The notes beneath the pieces were generated by a model that was not told the DNA's origin, ran no database searches, and was given only the letters and a program-made list of their open reading frames with translations. From Thalassospira indica (GTDB taxonomy: Bacteria; Pseudomonadota; Alphaproteobacteria; Rhodospirillales; Thalassospiraceae), in the NCBI RefSeq assembly GCF_003403095.1, contig NZ_CP031555.1:4617001-4681000 (forward strand): DNA of 64,000 nucleotides, read 5' to 3'. Shown here piece by piece: positions 17,132 to 25,821 of this stretch (its first letter is position 1; every line of letters begins with the position of its first letter). The position numbers and the translations under genes were made by a program.

Positions 17132-17179
17132 GCCTTGTCTGCTACCAACTCGTTCTTGTTGTTTCCCGAAACTCAGACG

Positions 17180-17207
17180 CCCGCGGCCTCACATCGTGAT
17201 CCGCGGG
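17180..17207 (-). other. hairpin between HPr and ptsI
   Basis: CCCGCGG and CCGCGGG (17180-17186 and 17201-17207) form a 7-bp GC-rich stem with a 14-base loop in the 79-bp gap between the HPr and ptsI genes. No T run follows. It may tune the relative amounts of the two proteins by RNA stability or partial attenuation; this is inference. Confidence 0.4.
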
Positions 17208-17210
17208 ATC

Positions 17211-17486
17211 CTATTCTTCGTCGAACTTGGCATCGACCAGTTCGTTAAGCGCATCAATCGCCTGTTTGGCGTCCGGGCCGGTGGCCTCGACTTCGATCTC
17301 GGTGCCAATCGATGCGGCCAGCATCATCAAACCCATGATCGACACACCCGACACTTCGGTGCCACGGTTGCGCACCATGATGCTCGATTGAAATTCACCT
17401 GCCAGTTTAACAAATTTTGCAGCCGCCCGCGCGTGCAATCCTCGCTGGTTGCTGATTGTTAAAGTGCGTTTTTCCTTCTGCGCCAT
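17211..17486 (-). CDS. phosphocarrier protein HPr
   Basis: A 91-residue phosphocarrier. The EI-dependent phospho-His is in NQRGLHARAAAKFVKLA, and the HprK-target Ser region is VSGVSIMGLMMLAASIG. Both sites are intact, consistent with the hprK gene three genes upstream in the block. It receives phosphate from EI and donates it to the neighbouring EIIA(Man)-type protein. Confidence 0.95.
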   Translation of the reverse strand: MAQKEKRTLTISNQRGLHARAAAKFVKLAGEFQSSIMVRNRGTEVSGVSIMGLMMLAASIGTEIEVEATGPDAKQAIDALNELVDAKFDEE

Positions 17487-17550
17487 GTATGTCCCCGCAA
17501 GCCTGATGCACCGTCCCCGCGCATCCGGCCCTGTTCTTTTTGTGGCTGAC

Positions 17551-17955
17551 TTATTCCTCGCCGCTCAGCAAACGCGACGCAACGTTGATGTATTTACGCC
17601 CCGCATCCTGGGCCGCATTGACCGTCTCGGCCAAGGTGCCGTCGATGCGAACAGATGCGAGTTTAATCAGCAAAGGTAAATTAACCCCTGCGATGACTTC
17701 GACATTTGCCTGTTCCATAATGGAAATCGCCAGATTGGACGGGGTCCCGCCAAACATGTCGGTCAGAAGGACAACACCTTTGCCGCTGTCGACCTTTTCG
17801 ACACTGGCAAGAATATCTGCGCGGCGTTGTTCCATGTCGTCATCCGGTCCGATACAGACCGCTTCGACATTTTCCTGTTCGCCAACAACATGCTGCAAGG
17901 CAGATACGAACTCTTTCGCGAGATCGCCGTGGGTGACCAGCACCATCCCGATCAT
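17551..17955 (-). CDS. PTS EIIA component, mannose family
   Basis: A 134-residue EIIA of the mannose superfamily. The phosphorylatable His is in MIGMVLVTHGDLAKEFV, and LLTDMFGGTPSNLAI is the family's second hallmark. The ATG at 17955 is chosen because GGAGAA lies eight bases upstream. An in-frame GTG at 17976 overlaps the rapZ stop and would add seven residues. With no membrane permease component here, the protein probably ends a regulatory phosphorelay, as known for EIIA proteins of other alphaproteobacterial incomplete PTS. Confidence 0.92.
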   Translation of the reverse strand: MIGMVLVTHGDLAKEFVSALQHVVGEQENVEAVCIGPDDDMEQRRADILASVEKVDSGKGVVLLTDMFGGTPSNLAISIMEQANVEVIAGVNLPLLIKLASVRIDGTLAETVNAAQDAGRKYINVASRLLSGEE

Positions 17956-17972
17956 GCAGTTTTCTCCATTTT

Positions 17973-18932
17973 TCACTCCCCCGAGGTCGGCTCGTCCGGT
18001 TTGTCCCGATGGCTGAGATGTGTGTCATATCCCAGATCGGCAATCCAGTCATTGAGTAACCGCGCGATATAAACCGAACGATGTTGACCACCTGTGCACC
18101 CGACCGCAATGGTCAGATAGCTTTTACCTTCCTGCGCATAGCGCGGCAAAATCGGCTCCAGCATTGCCTTCAGGCGGTCGATAAACCCGGCGAAATCCGG
18201 GTCTTCTTCTATGTATTGCCCAACAGCCGCATTCATCCCGGTCATCAGGCGAAGCTCGGGATCATAATGCGGGTTGCGCAGAAAGCGAACGTCAAAAACA
18301 AGATCGGCTTCTGCCGGAACACCCTGACGGAACGAAAAGCTGCGCACAAAGATCGCAAGGCCTTCATTTTCGCCAATGTCGAACTGGTCTTGCAGGATCT
18401 TGCGAAGCTCGGCCGATTTCAGGCGCGATGTGTCAATGCGCATATCCGCGGTCGCTGCAATCGGCGCCATCAGGCGTTTTTCATGTTCAATCGCGTCGAC
18501 CAGAGGCCGATCATGGCTGAGCGGATGCGGACGTCTGGTTTCGGTAAACCTGCGCTGCAGGACCGTCGTGTCGGCATCGACATAGATCATCAACGGATCC
18601 ATGCCCGTCTGTTTGCGCAGGCGACCGACAATCTCGACAAACTGATCTACACCGAAATCACGGGTCCGGATATCAAGGCCGATGGCAATCGGCTGTTCCG
18701 GGCGGCAATCCCCCGGCACCAGGGCGGACAGCATCCGCAGCGGCAGGTTATCGACCGCATCAAAGCCGAAATCTTCAAGAATCTTAAGGGTCGTCGTGCG
18801 TCCGGCACCGGATACCCCGGTCACAAGAACCAGTCCGCTTTTGCCATCAAACGCCCCCAGGGCCTTATTTTGGCTGTCCGAAGAATTCGCCGAAGTTTTC
18901 TGCAAGTCTGGGTCCTGTGGATTACGGTTCAA
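17973..18932 (-). CDS. rapZ: RapZ-type P-loop nucleotide-binding protein / RNase adapter
   Basis: A 319-residue YvcJ/RapZ protein. The Walker A motif is VLVTGVSGAGRTTTLKIL (the usual Lys of GKS is replaced by Arg), followed by EDFGFDAVDNLPL and, near the C-terminus, VGCTGGQHRSVYIA with the usual RapZ C-terminal domain. In enterobacteria RapZ guides RNase E to the small RNA GlmZ; in alphaproteobacteria its role is less clear. The first ~28 residues are polar and look disordered. The start is TTG and overlaps the 3' end of hprK by 11 bp. Confidence 0.9.
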   Translation of the reverse strand: MNRNPQDPDLQKTSANSSDSQNKALGAFDGKSGLVLVTGVSGAGRTTTLKILEDFGFDAVDNLPLRMLSALVPGDCRPEQPIAIGLDIRTRDFGVDQFVEIVGRLRKQTGMDPLMIYVDADTTVLQRRFTETRRPHPLSHDRPLVDAIEHEKRLMAPIAATADMRIDTSRLKSAELRKILQDQFDIGENEGLAIFVRSFSFRQGVPAEADLVFDVRFLRNPHYDPELRLMTGMNAAVGQYIEEDPDFAGFIDRLKAMLEPILPRYAQEGKSYLTIAVGCTGGQHRSVYIARLLNDWIADLGYDTHLSHRDKPDEPTSGE

Positions 18933-19362
18933 GTGTCATTCCACCCGTCGCGAGCGCCAAAGCTACTCCAATCTTTGCCTCGATGGCCAGATCGGATGCA
19001 CATAATGTCCAACGCGGGATCGCAATGCCACAAATCTCTTCGAAATCGGGTTCGGGCATGCGTTCAACCGTGTTTGGATCGGTGACCAGATCAATCAAAA
19101 CCCGCACGTCGCCTTCGGTTTTTTGCGGCAAACCGCGCACAACACCGATGCCGCGGACTTCGCACAATCCGGCAATCTGATCAGGTGCGCTGGCGATCAG
19201 GCGCCCATCGCGCGCCACAAGGTCGGTTCGATCATCAGAAACGAGAAAACCGCCGGCATCAATCAGACGCAGCGAAAGCCCGGATTTTCCAGATCCGGAA
19301 GGCCCGCGCAACAGCACCGCATGGGCGCCGATCCGGACACAATTTGCGTGAATCTGGGACAT
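18922..19362 (-). CDS. hprK: HPr kinase/phosphorylase, short alphaproteobacterial form
   Basis: A 146-residue catalytic-domain-only HprK, lacking the N-terminal domain of Gram-positive enzymes. The Walker A loop is LLRGPSGSGKSGLSLRLI, then DRTDLVARDG, and the HprK signature EVRGIGVVRG. It would phosphorylate or dephosphorylate the regulatory Ser of HPr. It overlaps rapZ downstream and follows chvG by about 110 bp, the classical order linking the PTS relay to envelope/pH sensing. Confidence 0.93.
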   Translation of the reverse strand: MSQIHANCVRIGAHAVLLRGPSGSGKSGLSLRLIDAGGFLVSDDRTDLVARDGRLIASAPDQIAGLCEVRGIGVVRGLPQKTEGDVRVLIDLVTDPNTVERMPEPDFEEICGIAIPRWTLCASDLAIEAKIGVALALATGGMTLEP

Positions 19363-19471
19363 AATGCAAAACGATGCTTGGCAGAGGTTGGCTTGTCAAA
19401 CCCCAAAAGCCCGGGGCGTGATCCACTTAACCTCCCGCATAGGCATTTCGCACTTTCTGCGCTGAAAAATC

Positions 19472-21121
19472 TTAGTCGAGCGGCAGGCGAATGGTAAAGA
19501 CAGCGCCCTTGACCTCGTCACGGACCACGCGATTCTGTGCACTAAGCTCGCCATTATGGGCGGCAATGATTCGCTTGGAAATTGAAAGCCCCAAGCCCGA
19601 ATGCTGCCCGAATTTCTCGGTCGCAGGGCGTTCGGTATAGAACCGGTTGAAGATCGCCTCTTCCTTGCCAGGCGGGATGCCCGGGCCGTCATCCTCGACC
19701 GTAATCACGGCCCAGTTTTTATCGCGCCATGCCCGCACGCGCACTTCACCACCTTCCGGGGTAAAGGTAATCGCGTTCGAAATCAGGTTCCTGAAGACCT
19801 GTGTCAGACGACTTTCAAGCGCCGGGACATTGAGGTTTTCAGGCACGGACACCCTGATCCGCGGGCCCTCGGCATCGGCGTTATAAAGTTCGCCCAGCGT
19901 ATAAAGCAGCACACCAAGATCGACTTCCTCGCTTTCGGCGCGCGACAATTCGGCATCCATCCGCGAATAATCGGAAATATCACTGATCAGGCGATCAAGA
20001 CGCTGCACATCCTCGGCGATGATTTCCATCAGGCGGCGCTGTCGTTCCGGGTCCTTAAGGCGGGTCGCGGTTTCCACCGCCGACCGCAATGATGTCAGCG
20101 GGTTTTTGATCTCATGCGCGACATCGGCGGCAAACCGTTCAATCGCGTCCATACGGTCCCACAGCGTTTCGGTCATATCGCGAAGCGTGGTCGACAGATC
20201 GCCGATTTCATCACGGCGATCCGACAGATCGGGAATGGCAAACTGGCGGTTTTTGCTGCGCCGGACCCGTTCGGCCGCACGCGCCAACCGGTTCAGCGGA
20301 CGTGTGATCACGCCGGCAAGATAGATCGACAACAACACCGTAATGCCAAAGGCAAAGACAAAGATCTTCAGGATATCAAGCCGCACCGCATGCAGCGCGT
20401 TTTCAATCGATTCGCCGCTTTTGGTCATCATCACCGATGCCAGAACCTGCTTGAACCGGGCAACCGGCACCGATACCGACAAGACCCGGCGTCCTTCGCT
20501 ATCAACGCGGACAACCCCGCGCGAATAGCCCGCAAGGGCTGCGCGCACTTCCGGGTAATCGGCCGCACTGGCAACCGGCGGATCGACATAAAGTGGCAAG
20601 GGTTGTTCGCCCTCAAATAATGTCAGGATGCCATCGGTCAGTTTGCGCATGATATCGGCAAAGGCATCTTCTTCGCCGGGGGGTGGAAGTTGTTCGGCCT
20701 GAATGGTGCCCGCACCAAGTGACTGGATGCTGCGACTATCAGCCAAAAGGCTGCCATTGGTGGCAAAAAGCCGGGTACGTGCGCCGGTAATCCCGACAAG
20801 ACGGCGCACCATTTCGCGCGCCACTTCGATTTTCACCCGGTTGGTTGCATCATCACTGGAACTCACCGCCGACGTCGACAGGGCAGCGGCATACATTTCC
20901 GCCTGCACCGCCATGGCTTCCAGTTCGGAATGAATAAGTTCCTGCTTGTAGCGGCCCAGATACAAAATACCCGCCACCAGCACAAAAAGTGCCAGCGCGT
21001 TCACGGCCAGAATCCGCCAGGTCAAAGGCGAAAACAGCCCGTGGCGTTCCTCTATCCGTGTCGTCCGGGGTTCGGACGGACCTGTGTGCTGGTCGTGATC
21101 ACCAGTCCCAAGATCGCTCAT
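19472..21121 (-). CDS. chvG: sensor histidine kinase ChvG family
   Basis: A 549-residue membrane kinase. TM1 lies at about residues 33-52 and TM2 at about 255-275, enclosing a periplasmic sensor domain. A HAMP region follows (ITRPLNRLARAAERVRRSKN), then the phospho-acceptor His in FAADVAHEIKNPLTSLRSA, an N-box (FRNLISNAITFTPEGG), DDGPGIP and GLGLSISKRI. In rhizobia ChvG (ExoS) senses acid or envelope stress together with ChvI. The DNA-binding partner lies directly upstream on the same strand. Confidence 0.92.
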   Translation of the reverse strand: MSDLGTGDHDQHTGPSEPRTTRIEERHGLFSPLTWRILAVNALALFVLVAGILYLGRYKQELIHSELEAMAVQAEMYAAALSTSAVSSSDDATNRVKIEVAREMVRRLVGITGARTRLFATNGSLLADSRSIQSLGAGTIQAEQLPPPGEEDAFADIMRKLTDGILTLFEGEQPLPLYVDPPVASAADYPEVRAALAGYSRGVVRVDSEGRRVLSVSVPVARFKQVLASVMMTKSGESIENALHAVRLDILKIFVFAFGITVLLSIYLAGVITRPLNRLARAAERVRRSKNRQFAIPDLSDRRDEIGDLSTTLRDMTETLWDRMDAIERFAADVAHEIKNPLTSLRSAVETATRLKDPERQRRLMEIIAEDVQRLDRLISDISDYSRMDAELSRAESEEVDLGVLLYTLGELYNADAEGPRIRVSVPENLNVPALESRLTQVFRNLISNAITFTPEGGEVRVRAWRDKNWAVITVEDDGPGIPPGKEEAIFNRFYTERPATEKFGQHSGLGLSISKRIIAAHNGELSAQNRVVRDEVKGAVFTIRLPLD

Positions 21122-21207
21122 TCAAACCTGCAATAACCGGCCCGGGAAGCGGGCCTGCAAAAGAGTGCGCGCCGAAGCACAAAGCTCCGGCGCGTCATAA
21201 ATCCTGA

Positions 21208-21924
21208 TCAACCTGCCACAGTGGCCGTGTCGCGGTACCGGTAACCGACGCCATACAGGGTTTCGATTTCCTTGAATTCCTTGTCGGTCTCGCGGAATTT
21301 CTTGCGCAGGCGTTTGATGTGGCTGTCGATCGTGCGGTCATCGACATAGATATGTTCGCCGTACGCCGCATCAATCAGCTGGTCACGGTTTTTCACATGC
21401 CCCGGATGTTTGGCCAGTGCCTGGATCAACAGGAACTCGGTCACGGTCAGATTAACATGCTGACCTTTCCAGCTGCACATGTGGCGCGACGGATCAAGCA
21501 CCAGATCACCGCGTTGCAGAACATCATCCGACCCGTTCGGGCGCACCCCCCCCGCACGCATGATTTCCGCGCGACGCAAAAGGGTGCGAATACGTTCAAT
21601 CAGCAAACGCTGGGAAAACGGTTTCTTGATGTAATCATCGGCACCCATGCGCAGGCCGGTCAGTTCATCAACCTCGTCATCCTTGGACGTCAGGAAGATC
21701 ACCGGCATTTCGGTTTTCTTGCGCAAATGGGTCAGAAGTTCCAGTCCGTCCATACGGGGCATCTTGATATCAAGCACCGCAAGATCAGGCTCTTCCTTCG
21801 TGATGGCATGAAGTGCCTCCGAGCCATCAGAATATGTCAGGACCTCATATCCTTCTTCTTCCAACGCCATCGAAACCGACGTCAGGATATTACGGTCGTC
21901 ATCAACAAGTGCGATCTTACTCAC
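21208..21924 (-). CDS. chvI: response regulator ChvI, OmpR family
   Basis: A 238-residue regulator. The receiver domain is nearly canonical for Chv[21 protein letters not shown] with the acidic pocket, phospho-Asp in [15 protein letters not shown], Thr in [11 protein letters not shown] and Lys in [12 protein letters not shown]-terminal winged helix (about 145-232) includes [17 protein letters not shown]. The GTG at 21924 is favoured by GAGG upstream and by starting immediately before the receiver; a longer frame begins at 21957. It pairs with ChvG 86 bp downstream. Confidence 0.93.
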   Translation of the reverse strand: MSKIALVDDDRNILTSVSMALEEEGYEVLTYSDGSEALHAITKEEPDLAVLDIKMPRMDGLELLTHLRKKTEMPVIFLTSKDDEVDELTGLRMGADDYIKKPFSQRLLIERIRTLLRRAEIMRAGGVRPNGSDDVLQRGDLVLDPSRHMCSWKGQHVNLTVTEFLLIQALAKHPGHVKNRDQLIDAAYGEHIYVDDRTIDSHIKRLRKKFRETDKEFKEIETLYGVGYRYRDTATVAG

Positions 21925-22132
21925 CTGGACCTCATCTACTGGACAGATACATTTCACTCATTCGTGTGGTGACTATACAATTTACATTCCAATGTGGCGA
22001 AAAAATAACCACTTGCGGCATAATTAAGGCTTGTCGAATACAGTCGCAGTGCAATCTGTCACATCGCTGTATTTGTTGACTTTGCGCCGCTGCGGCAAAT
22101 AACAATCATCGCATCAGGGTAAAATGCCCACC

Positions 22133-22150
22133 TGTCCCGAACGCGGGACA
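22133..22150. promoter_or_regulatory. short inverted repeat in the chvI-dctB divergent region
   Basis: Arms TGTCCCG / CGGGACA separated by AACG, about 35 bp before the dctB start region. It may be a regulator site or a leader hairpin; no T run follows. Confidence 0.4.
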
Positions 22151-22185
22151 AACCAAATTGATCCCTGACCCGACGGGAGGTCGCG

Positions 22186-23955
22186 ATTTTCTATTGGTTA
22201 AGCAAGTTCAGCCGTGCCAGCCTGACCGCTGCCGGGGTTTTGATTTCGACACTTGTTGTCTGGCTTGTTGTCAGTTCGACCGGCAATCTGACAATCAATG
22301 AATTGCATCGCACCGCACAGGCACGCCTGGCGTTGTATGACAGTTCGCTGCGTGCGGCCGTCGATCAATATCGCTATCTGCCCTATGTCGTTGCCCGCCA
22401 TCACGAAGTGATCGCCGCCATCACCGGCACCGGAAATCCGCGCACTGCGGATATGTATCTTGAACGGGTCAAACAACGATCCGGGGCAGCCGCCCTTTAT
22501 GTCATGGACAAGACCGGCATGACGGTCGCGGCAAGCAACTGGAACACACCCGACAGCTTTGTTGGCGAGGATTACGGATTTCGCCCCTATTTCAGTCAGT
22601 CAATTACCGGCGGCGAGGGATTTTTCTTTGGCATCGGGGTGACCACCGGGCGGGCAGGCCTGTTTATTTCCAACCCGATCCGCGGCGACGATGAAATCAT
22701 CGGCGTTTCGGTGGTCAAACTAGAACTTGATGAGGTTGAACGGAACTGGCAGGAAGGCGGCGAGACCGTATTTGTTGCAGATGAAGACGGCGTGATCACC
22801 ATGACCAGTCGTAGCGACTGGAAATATCGCACGCTTTCCGAACTCTCGCCCGAGGTCCGCGGGCGCATTACCCGCCATCAACAATATCCCGGCAAGGAAC
22901 TGGCATCCCTTGATATCGGCCAACAACTGGTCAAGGGCACCGGGATTGTCACGATTAATTCCGAACGCTTCCTGTTTGATGACAAACATATGCAGGGCAG
23001 CAAATGGCGGCTCTATTACCTGACATCGATGGATTATGTTTCCAACCGTCAGGCGGCCGCCCTGTTCATTACCGCCAGTGGTGCTGGGCTGATCATTTTG
23101 ATCATCCTGTTTTTGCGCGAACGCGAACTCAAGCTCGCCTCCCAGCGCGAAGCGCGTGAATTTGCCCGCATTCAGGCACTGAACATCCGACTTGAGGAAG
23201 AAATCGCTGTTCGGCGCAAAACCGAGGAAGAACTGCGTGGCACCCAAAACGAACTGGTGCAGGCCGGAAAGCTTGCGGCCCTGGGTCAGATGTCGGCTGC
23301 CATCGCCCATGAAATCAACCAGCCGATCACCGCCATCCGGACATTCTGTGCCAGTGCCAAACTGATGCTGGAGCGCGGCAAAACCGAAAAGCTTGATCAG
23401 AACATCAACCAGATCTCCGCACTCACCGAACGCATGGGTGCAATCACAGGTCAGCTCAAAACGTTTTCGCGTAAATCCACCGGCGTGCTGGAGCCGGTTG
23501 ACCTCAAGATCGCGCTGGATAACACCCTGCAATTGCTAAGCCCCCAATTGCAGCAGGAAGAATGCACGCTTGAGCGTAATGAACCCGATACGCCACTGGT
23601 GATCCAGGCCGACCTTGTGCGGATCGAACAGATTTGCGTGAACATCATCCGCAACGCGCTTGATGCCATGGCCGACAGTTCGGTCAAACGTATCCGCATT
23701 GACCTTACGCGCACCAAAACCGACGTCATCATGCAGATTACCGATACCGGGCCTGGCATGAATGAAGAAACCCTGTCGCTTTTGTTTGACCCGTTCTTTA
23801 CCACCAAGGATCCGGGGCAAGGCGTGGGATTGGGACTTTCGGTAACTTATGGCATTGTGCGGGACTTCGGAGGCAGCATAAAAGCCTATAACACCGAAAC
23901 GGCCGGGGCCTGTTTCGAAGTTCGCCTGCCGTTACTCAAGGGTAAAACACCGTGA
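22186..23955 (+). CDS. dctB: C4-dicarboxylate-type sensor histidine kinase DctB
   Basis: About 589 residues. TM1 is near the N-terminus and TM2 near residues 285-305 (AALFITASGAGLIILIILFL), with a periplasmic double-PAS-like sensor between (SFVGEDYGFRPYF, GRAGLFISNPI). A coiled-coil linker leads to the phospho-His in AAIAHEINQPITAIRTF. The ATPase boxes NIIRNALDAM, DTGPGMNEE, DPFFTTKDPGQGVGLGLS are intact. GGGAGG at 22175-22180 points to an ATT codon at 22186 as start; the first conventional in-frame start (TTG, 22240) would cut into TM1. It overlaps dctD by 4 bp, so it should signal through DctD to the TRAP operon downstream. Confidence 0.88.
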   Translation: MFYWLSKFSRASLTAAGVLISTLVVWLVVSSTGNLTINELHRTAQARLALYDSSLRAAVDQYRYLPYVVARHHEVIAAITGTGNPRTADMYLERVKQRSGAAALYVMDKTGMTVAASNWNTPDSFVGEDYGFRPYFSQSITGGEGFFFGIGVTTGRAGLFISNPIRGDDEIIGVSVVKLELDEVERNWQEGGETVFVADEDGVITMTSRSDWKYRTLSELSPEVRGRITRHQQYPGKELASLDIGQQLVKGTGIVTINSERFLFDDKHMQGSKWRLYYLTSMDYVSNRQAAALFITASGAGLIILIILFLRERELKLASQREAREFARIQALNIRLEEEIAVRRKTEEELRGTQNELVQAGKLAALGQMSAAIAHEINQPITAIRTFCASAKLMLERGKTEKLDQNINQISALTERMGAITGQLKTFSRKSTGVLEPVDLKIALDNTLQLLSPQLQQEECTLERNEPDTPLVIQADLVRIEQICVNIIRNALDAMADSSVKRIRIDLTRTKTDVIMQITDTGPGMNEETLSLLFDPFFTTKDPGQGVGLGLSVTYGIVRDFGGSIKAYNTETAGACFEVRLPLLKGKTP

Positions 23956-25361
23956 CGACCACCAAGCAAGTGCCACACAGTGACGCAGAAATTCAGATCA
24001 CACCGCACATCATCATTGTCGATGATGACGAGGCGATGCGTATCTCGCTTGCCCAGTGGCTTGAGCTTTCCGACTTTGACGTCACGGTCTATGAAGATGC
24101 CGGAGAGGCCCTGCATGACATCAGCCCCGAATTTGCCGGGGTCATCCTGACCGACGTCAAAATGCCGAAGCTTGACGGCATTACCTTTACCCGTTCTGTG
24201 CTGGCCGCCGACCCGGACATCCCGATCATCCTGATGACAGGCCACGGCGATGTGCCAATGGCGGTCGAGGCGATGAAAAGCGGCGCCTATGATTTCGTCG
24301 AAAAACCGTTCGAGCCCAAAGACATTGTCGAAAGCCTTGAACGCGCCATTGAAAAGCGCCGTCTTGTTCTTGAAAACCGCAACCTTCGGCGTCAGATCGC
24401 AAGCCGCGGCAGCCTTGAATCCCGCCTGATCGGCAATTCGATGCCGATGCGTAATCTCAAGGATGAAATCGCCAATATTGCACCAACCGAAGTCCCGGTT
24501 CTGATTTCAGGCGAAACCGGCACCGGCAAGGAACTGGTCGCGCGTGCCATCCATGACCTGAGCGACCGGCGCGATGAAAAATTTGTCGCGGTAAACTGTG
24601 CCGCCATTCCCGAAAGCACGGCCGAAAGCGAACTGTTTGGCCATGAAAAGGGGGCCTTTACCGGGGCGGCAAGCCAACGGATCGGCTGGATCGAACATGC
24701 GATTGGCGGCACGCTGTTTCTTGATGAAATATCAAGCATGCCACTTGCCCTTCAGGCCAAATTGCTGCGCGTGATTGAACAGCGCGAAGTGGTGCGGCTG
24801 GGCTCCAACGCGCCGGTGAAGGTCGATTTTCGCCTGATCTGTGCCACCAACGAGGATCTGGTCGCCGCCGTTGCCGAACGCAATTTCCGCGAAGATTTGC
24901 TGTTTCGCATCAATACGTTTGAACTGTCCATCGCCCCCTTGCGCGAACGCCAGGATGACGTCGCGCTTCTGTTTGATATCTTTGCCGAACGGGCGGCTGA
25001 GCGGTTCGAACGCCCGTATGAACGCCTGTCTCCGGCATTGATCGCGCAACTCAGGGCCCATGAGTGGCCGGGCAATGTCCGCGAGCTTAAAAACATGGCC
25101 GAACGGTATGTTCTTTTGGTTGGAAGTCCGGAAGAACGCTTCAAACGGCTGTTCAAGGGTGGTTTTGAAACAACAGCAGCCCCCACCGGCGATCTTGCCC
25201 TTGCCGATCAGGTCCGCGAGTTTGAAGAACGCATCATTCGCGATGCGCTTGATCGCCATGACGGCAATGTCAAATCGGTGATGGAAGAACTCGACATTCC
25301 GCGCCGGACGCTTAACGAGAAAATGAAAAAGCTCAACATCCGGCGTGACAAACCGGCCTAA
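23952..25361 (+). CDS. dctD: sigma-54-dependent response regulator DctD
   Basis: A 469-residue NtrC-type activator. The receiver domain (about 15-130) has IIVDDDEAMRISLAQWLE, phospho-Asp in VILTDVKMPKLDG and Lys in FVEKPFEP. The AAA+ domain has Walker A ISGETGTGKELVARAIH, the sigma-54-contacting loop EKGAFTGAASQR and Walker B TLFLDEIS. A Fis-type HTH ends the protein (DGNVKSVMEELDIPRRTLNE). It starts at a GTG inside the dctB stop region. The matching sigma-54 promoter and paired inverted repeats are found directly downstream, before the TAXI-TRAP genes. Confidence 0.95.
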   Translation: MTTTKQVPHSDAEIQITPHIIIVDDDEAMRISLAQWLELSDFDVTVYEDAGEALHDISPEFAGVILTDVKMPKLDGITFTRSVLAADPDIPIILMTGHGDVPMAVEAMKSGAYDFVEKPFEPKDIVESLERAIEKRRLVLENRNLRRQIASRGSLESRLIGNSMPMRNLKDEIANIAPTEVPVLISGETGTGKELVARAIHDLSDRRDEKFVAVNCAAIPESTAESELFGHEKGAFTGAASQRIGWIEHAIGGTLFLDEISSMPLALQAKLLRVIEQREVVRLGSNAPVKVDFRLICATNEDLVAAVAERNFREDLLFRINTFELSIAPLRERQDDVALLFDIFAERAAERFERPYERLSPALIAQLRAHEWPGNVRELKNMAERYVLLVGSPEERFKRLFKGGFETTAAPTGDLALADQVREFEERIIRDALDRHDGNVKSVMEELDIPRRTLNEKMKKLNIRRDKPA

Positions 25362-25400
25362 ACTATTGTTGCGTTGCGATATTTTGTTCGCGCGCGCAAC

Positions 25401-25454
25401 AAATCGGCAAGAATCCGCCGATCCATTTTGGTAAATCGGCAAGATTATGCCGAA
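25401..25454. promoter_or_regulatory. paired inverted repeats, candidate DctD enhancer sites
   Basis: Two related sites share AAATCGGCAAGA at the left half and GCCGA at the right half (25401-25422 and 25433-25454), 32 bp apart centre to centre, about three helical turns. Both lie 60-110 bp upstream of the -24 element, the usual place for NtrC-family activator sites. Assignment to DctD is inference from position and adjacency. Confidence 0.65.
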
Positions 25455-25512
25455 TTGACAAACTGAAGCAATCTAAGTCATTGATTTGTAATTATTAATT
25501 TTATTTCCTGTT

Positions 25513-25528
25513 TGGCATACTCATTGCA
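25513..25528 (+). promoter_or_regulatory. sigma-54 (-24/-12) promoter of the TAXI-TRAP operon
   Basis: TTGGCATACTCATTGCA has GG at 25514-25515 and GC at 25526-25527, exactly ten bases between them as sigma-54 requires, with TTGGCA and TTGCA close to consensus. It lies immediately downstream of the sigma-54 activator gene dctD. The predicted transcription start is near 25538. Confidence 0.82.
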
Positions 25529-25821
25529 GTTTAAAACACCAAAATGATAAACTGACAAAAATCCGAGGGAGGAAATCTGACAGCCGGTCCGGTTCGGACG
25601 GTTCAAACGGCTGACTTAAAATCATCTCTTGGAAATGGTCTTTGAAGGGTGCCCGTCTGGCTTGATCGGCCAAGCATGTTGCGATCAACATCCGGCACCT
25701 TCGAAAACCCAAAAACAACAGGCCCGGTTTACAGGCCGCCAACGAACGTGAAGACCCATATTGTTTTACGATCTCTTGGATCTATTCGTCGCTTAAGTGT
25801 TTAACCCTAGGGAGGACTATC

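Larger units (their letters stand above)
25362..25821. other. 460-bp regulatory region and long leader upstream of the TAXI-TRAP operon
   Basis: It contains, in order: TTTGTT / AACAAA flanking a CG-alternating centre (about 25383-25403), two similar inverted repeats (25401-25422, 25433-25454), an AT-rich spacer, a -24/-12 promoter (25513-25528) and an untranslated leader of about 280 nt. The leader holds two adjacent hairpins, GCTTG/CAAGC at 25660-25675 and ATGTTG/CAACAT at 25676-25691. No protein-coding gene is apparent. Confidence 0.7.
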
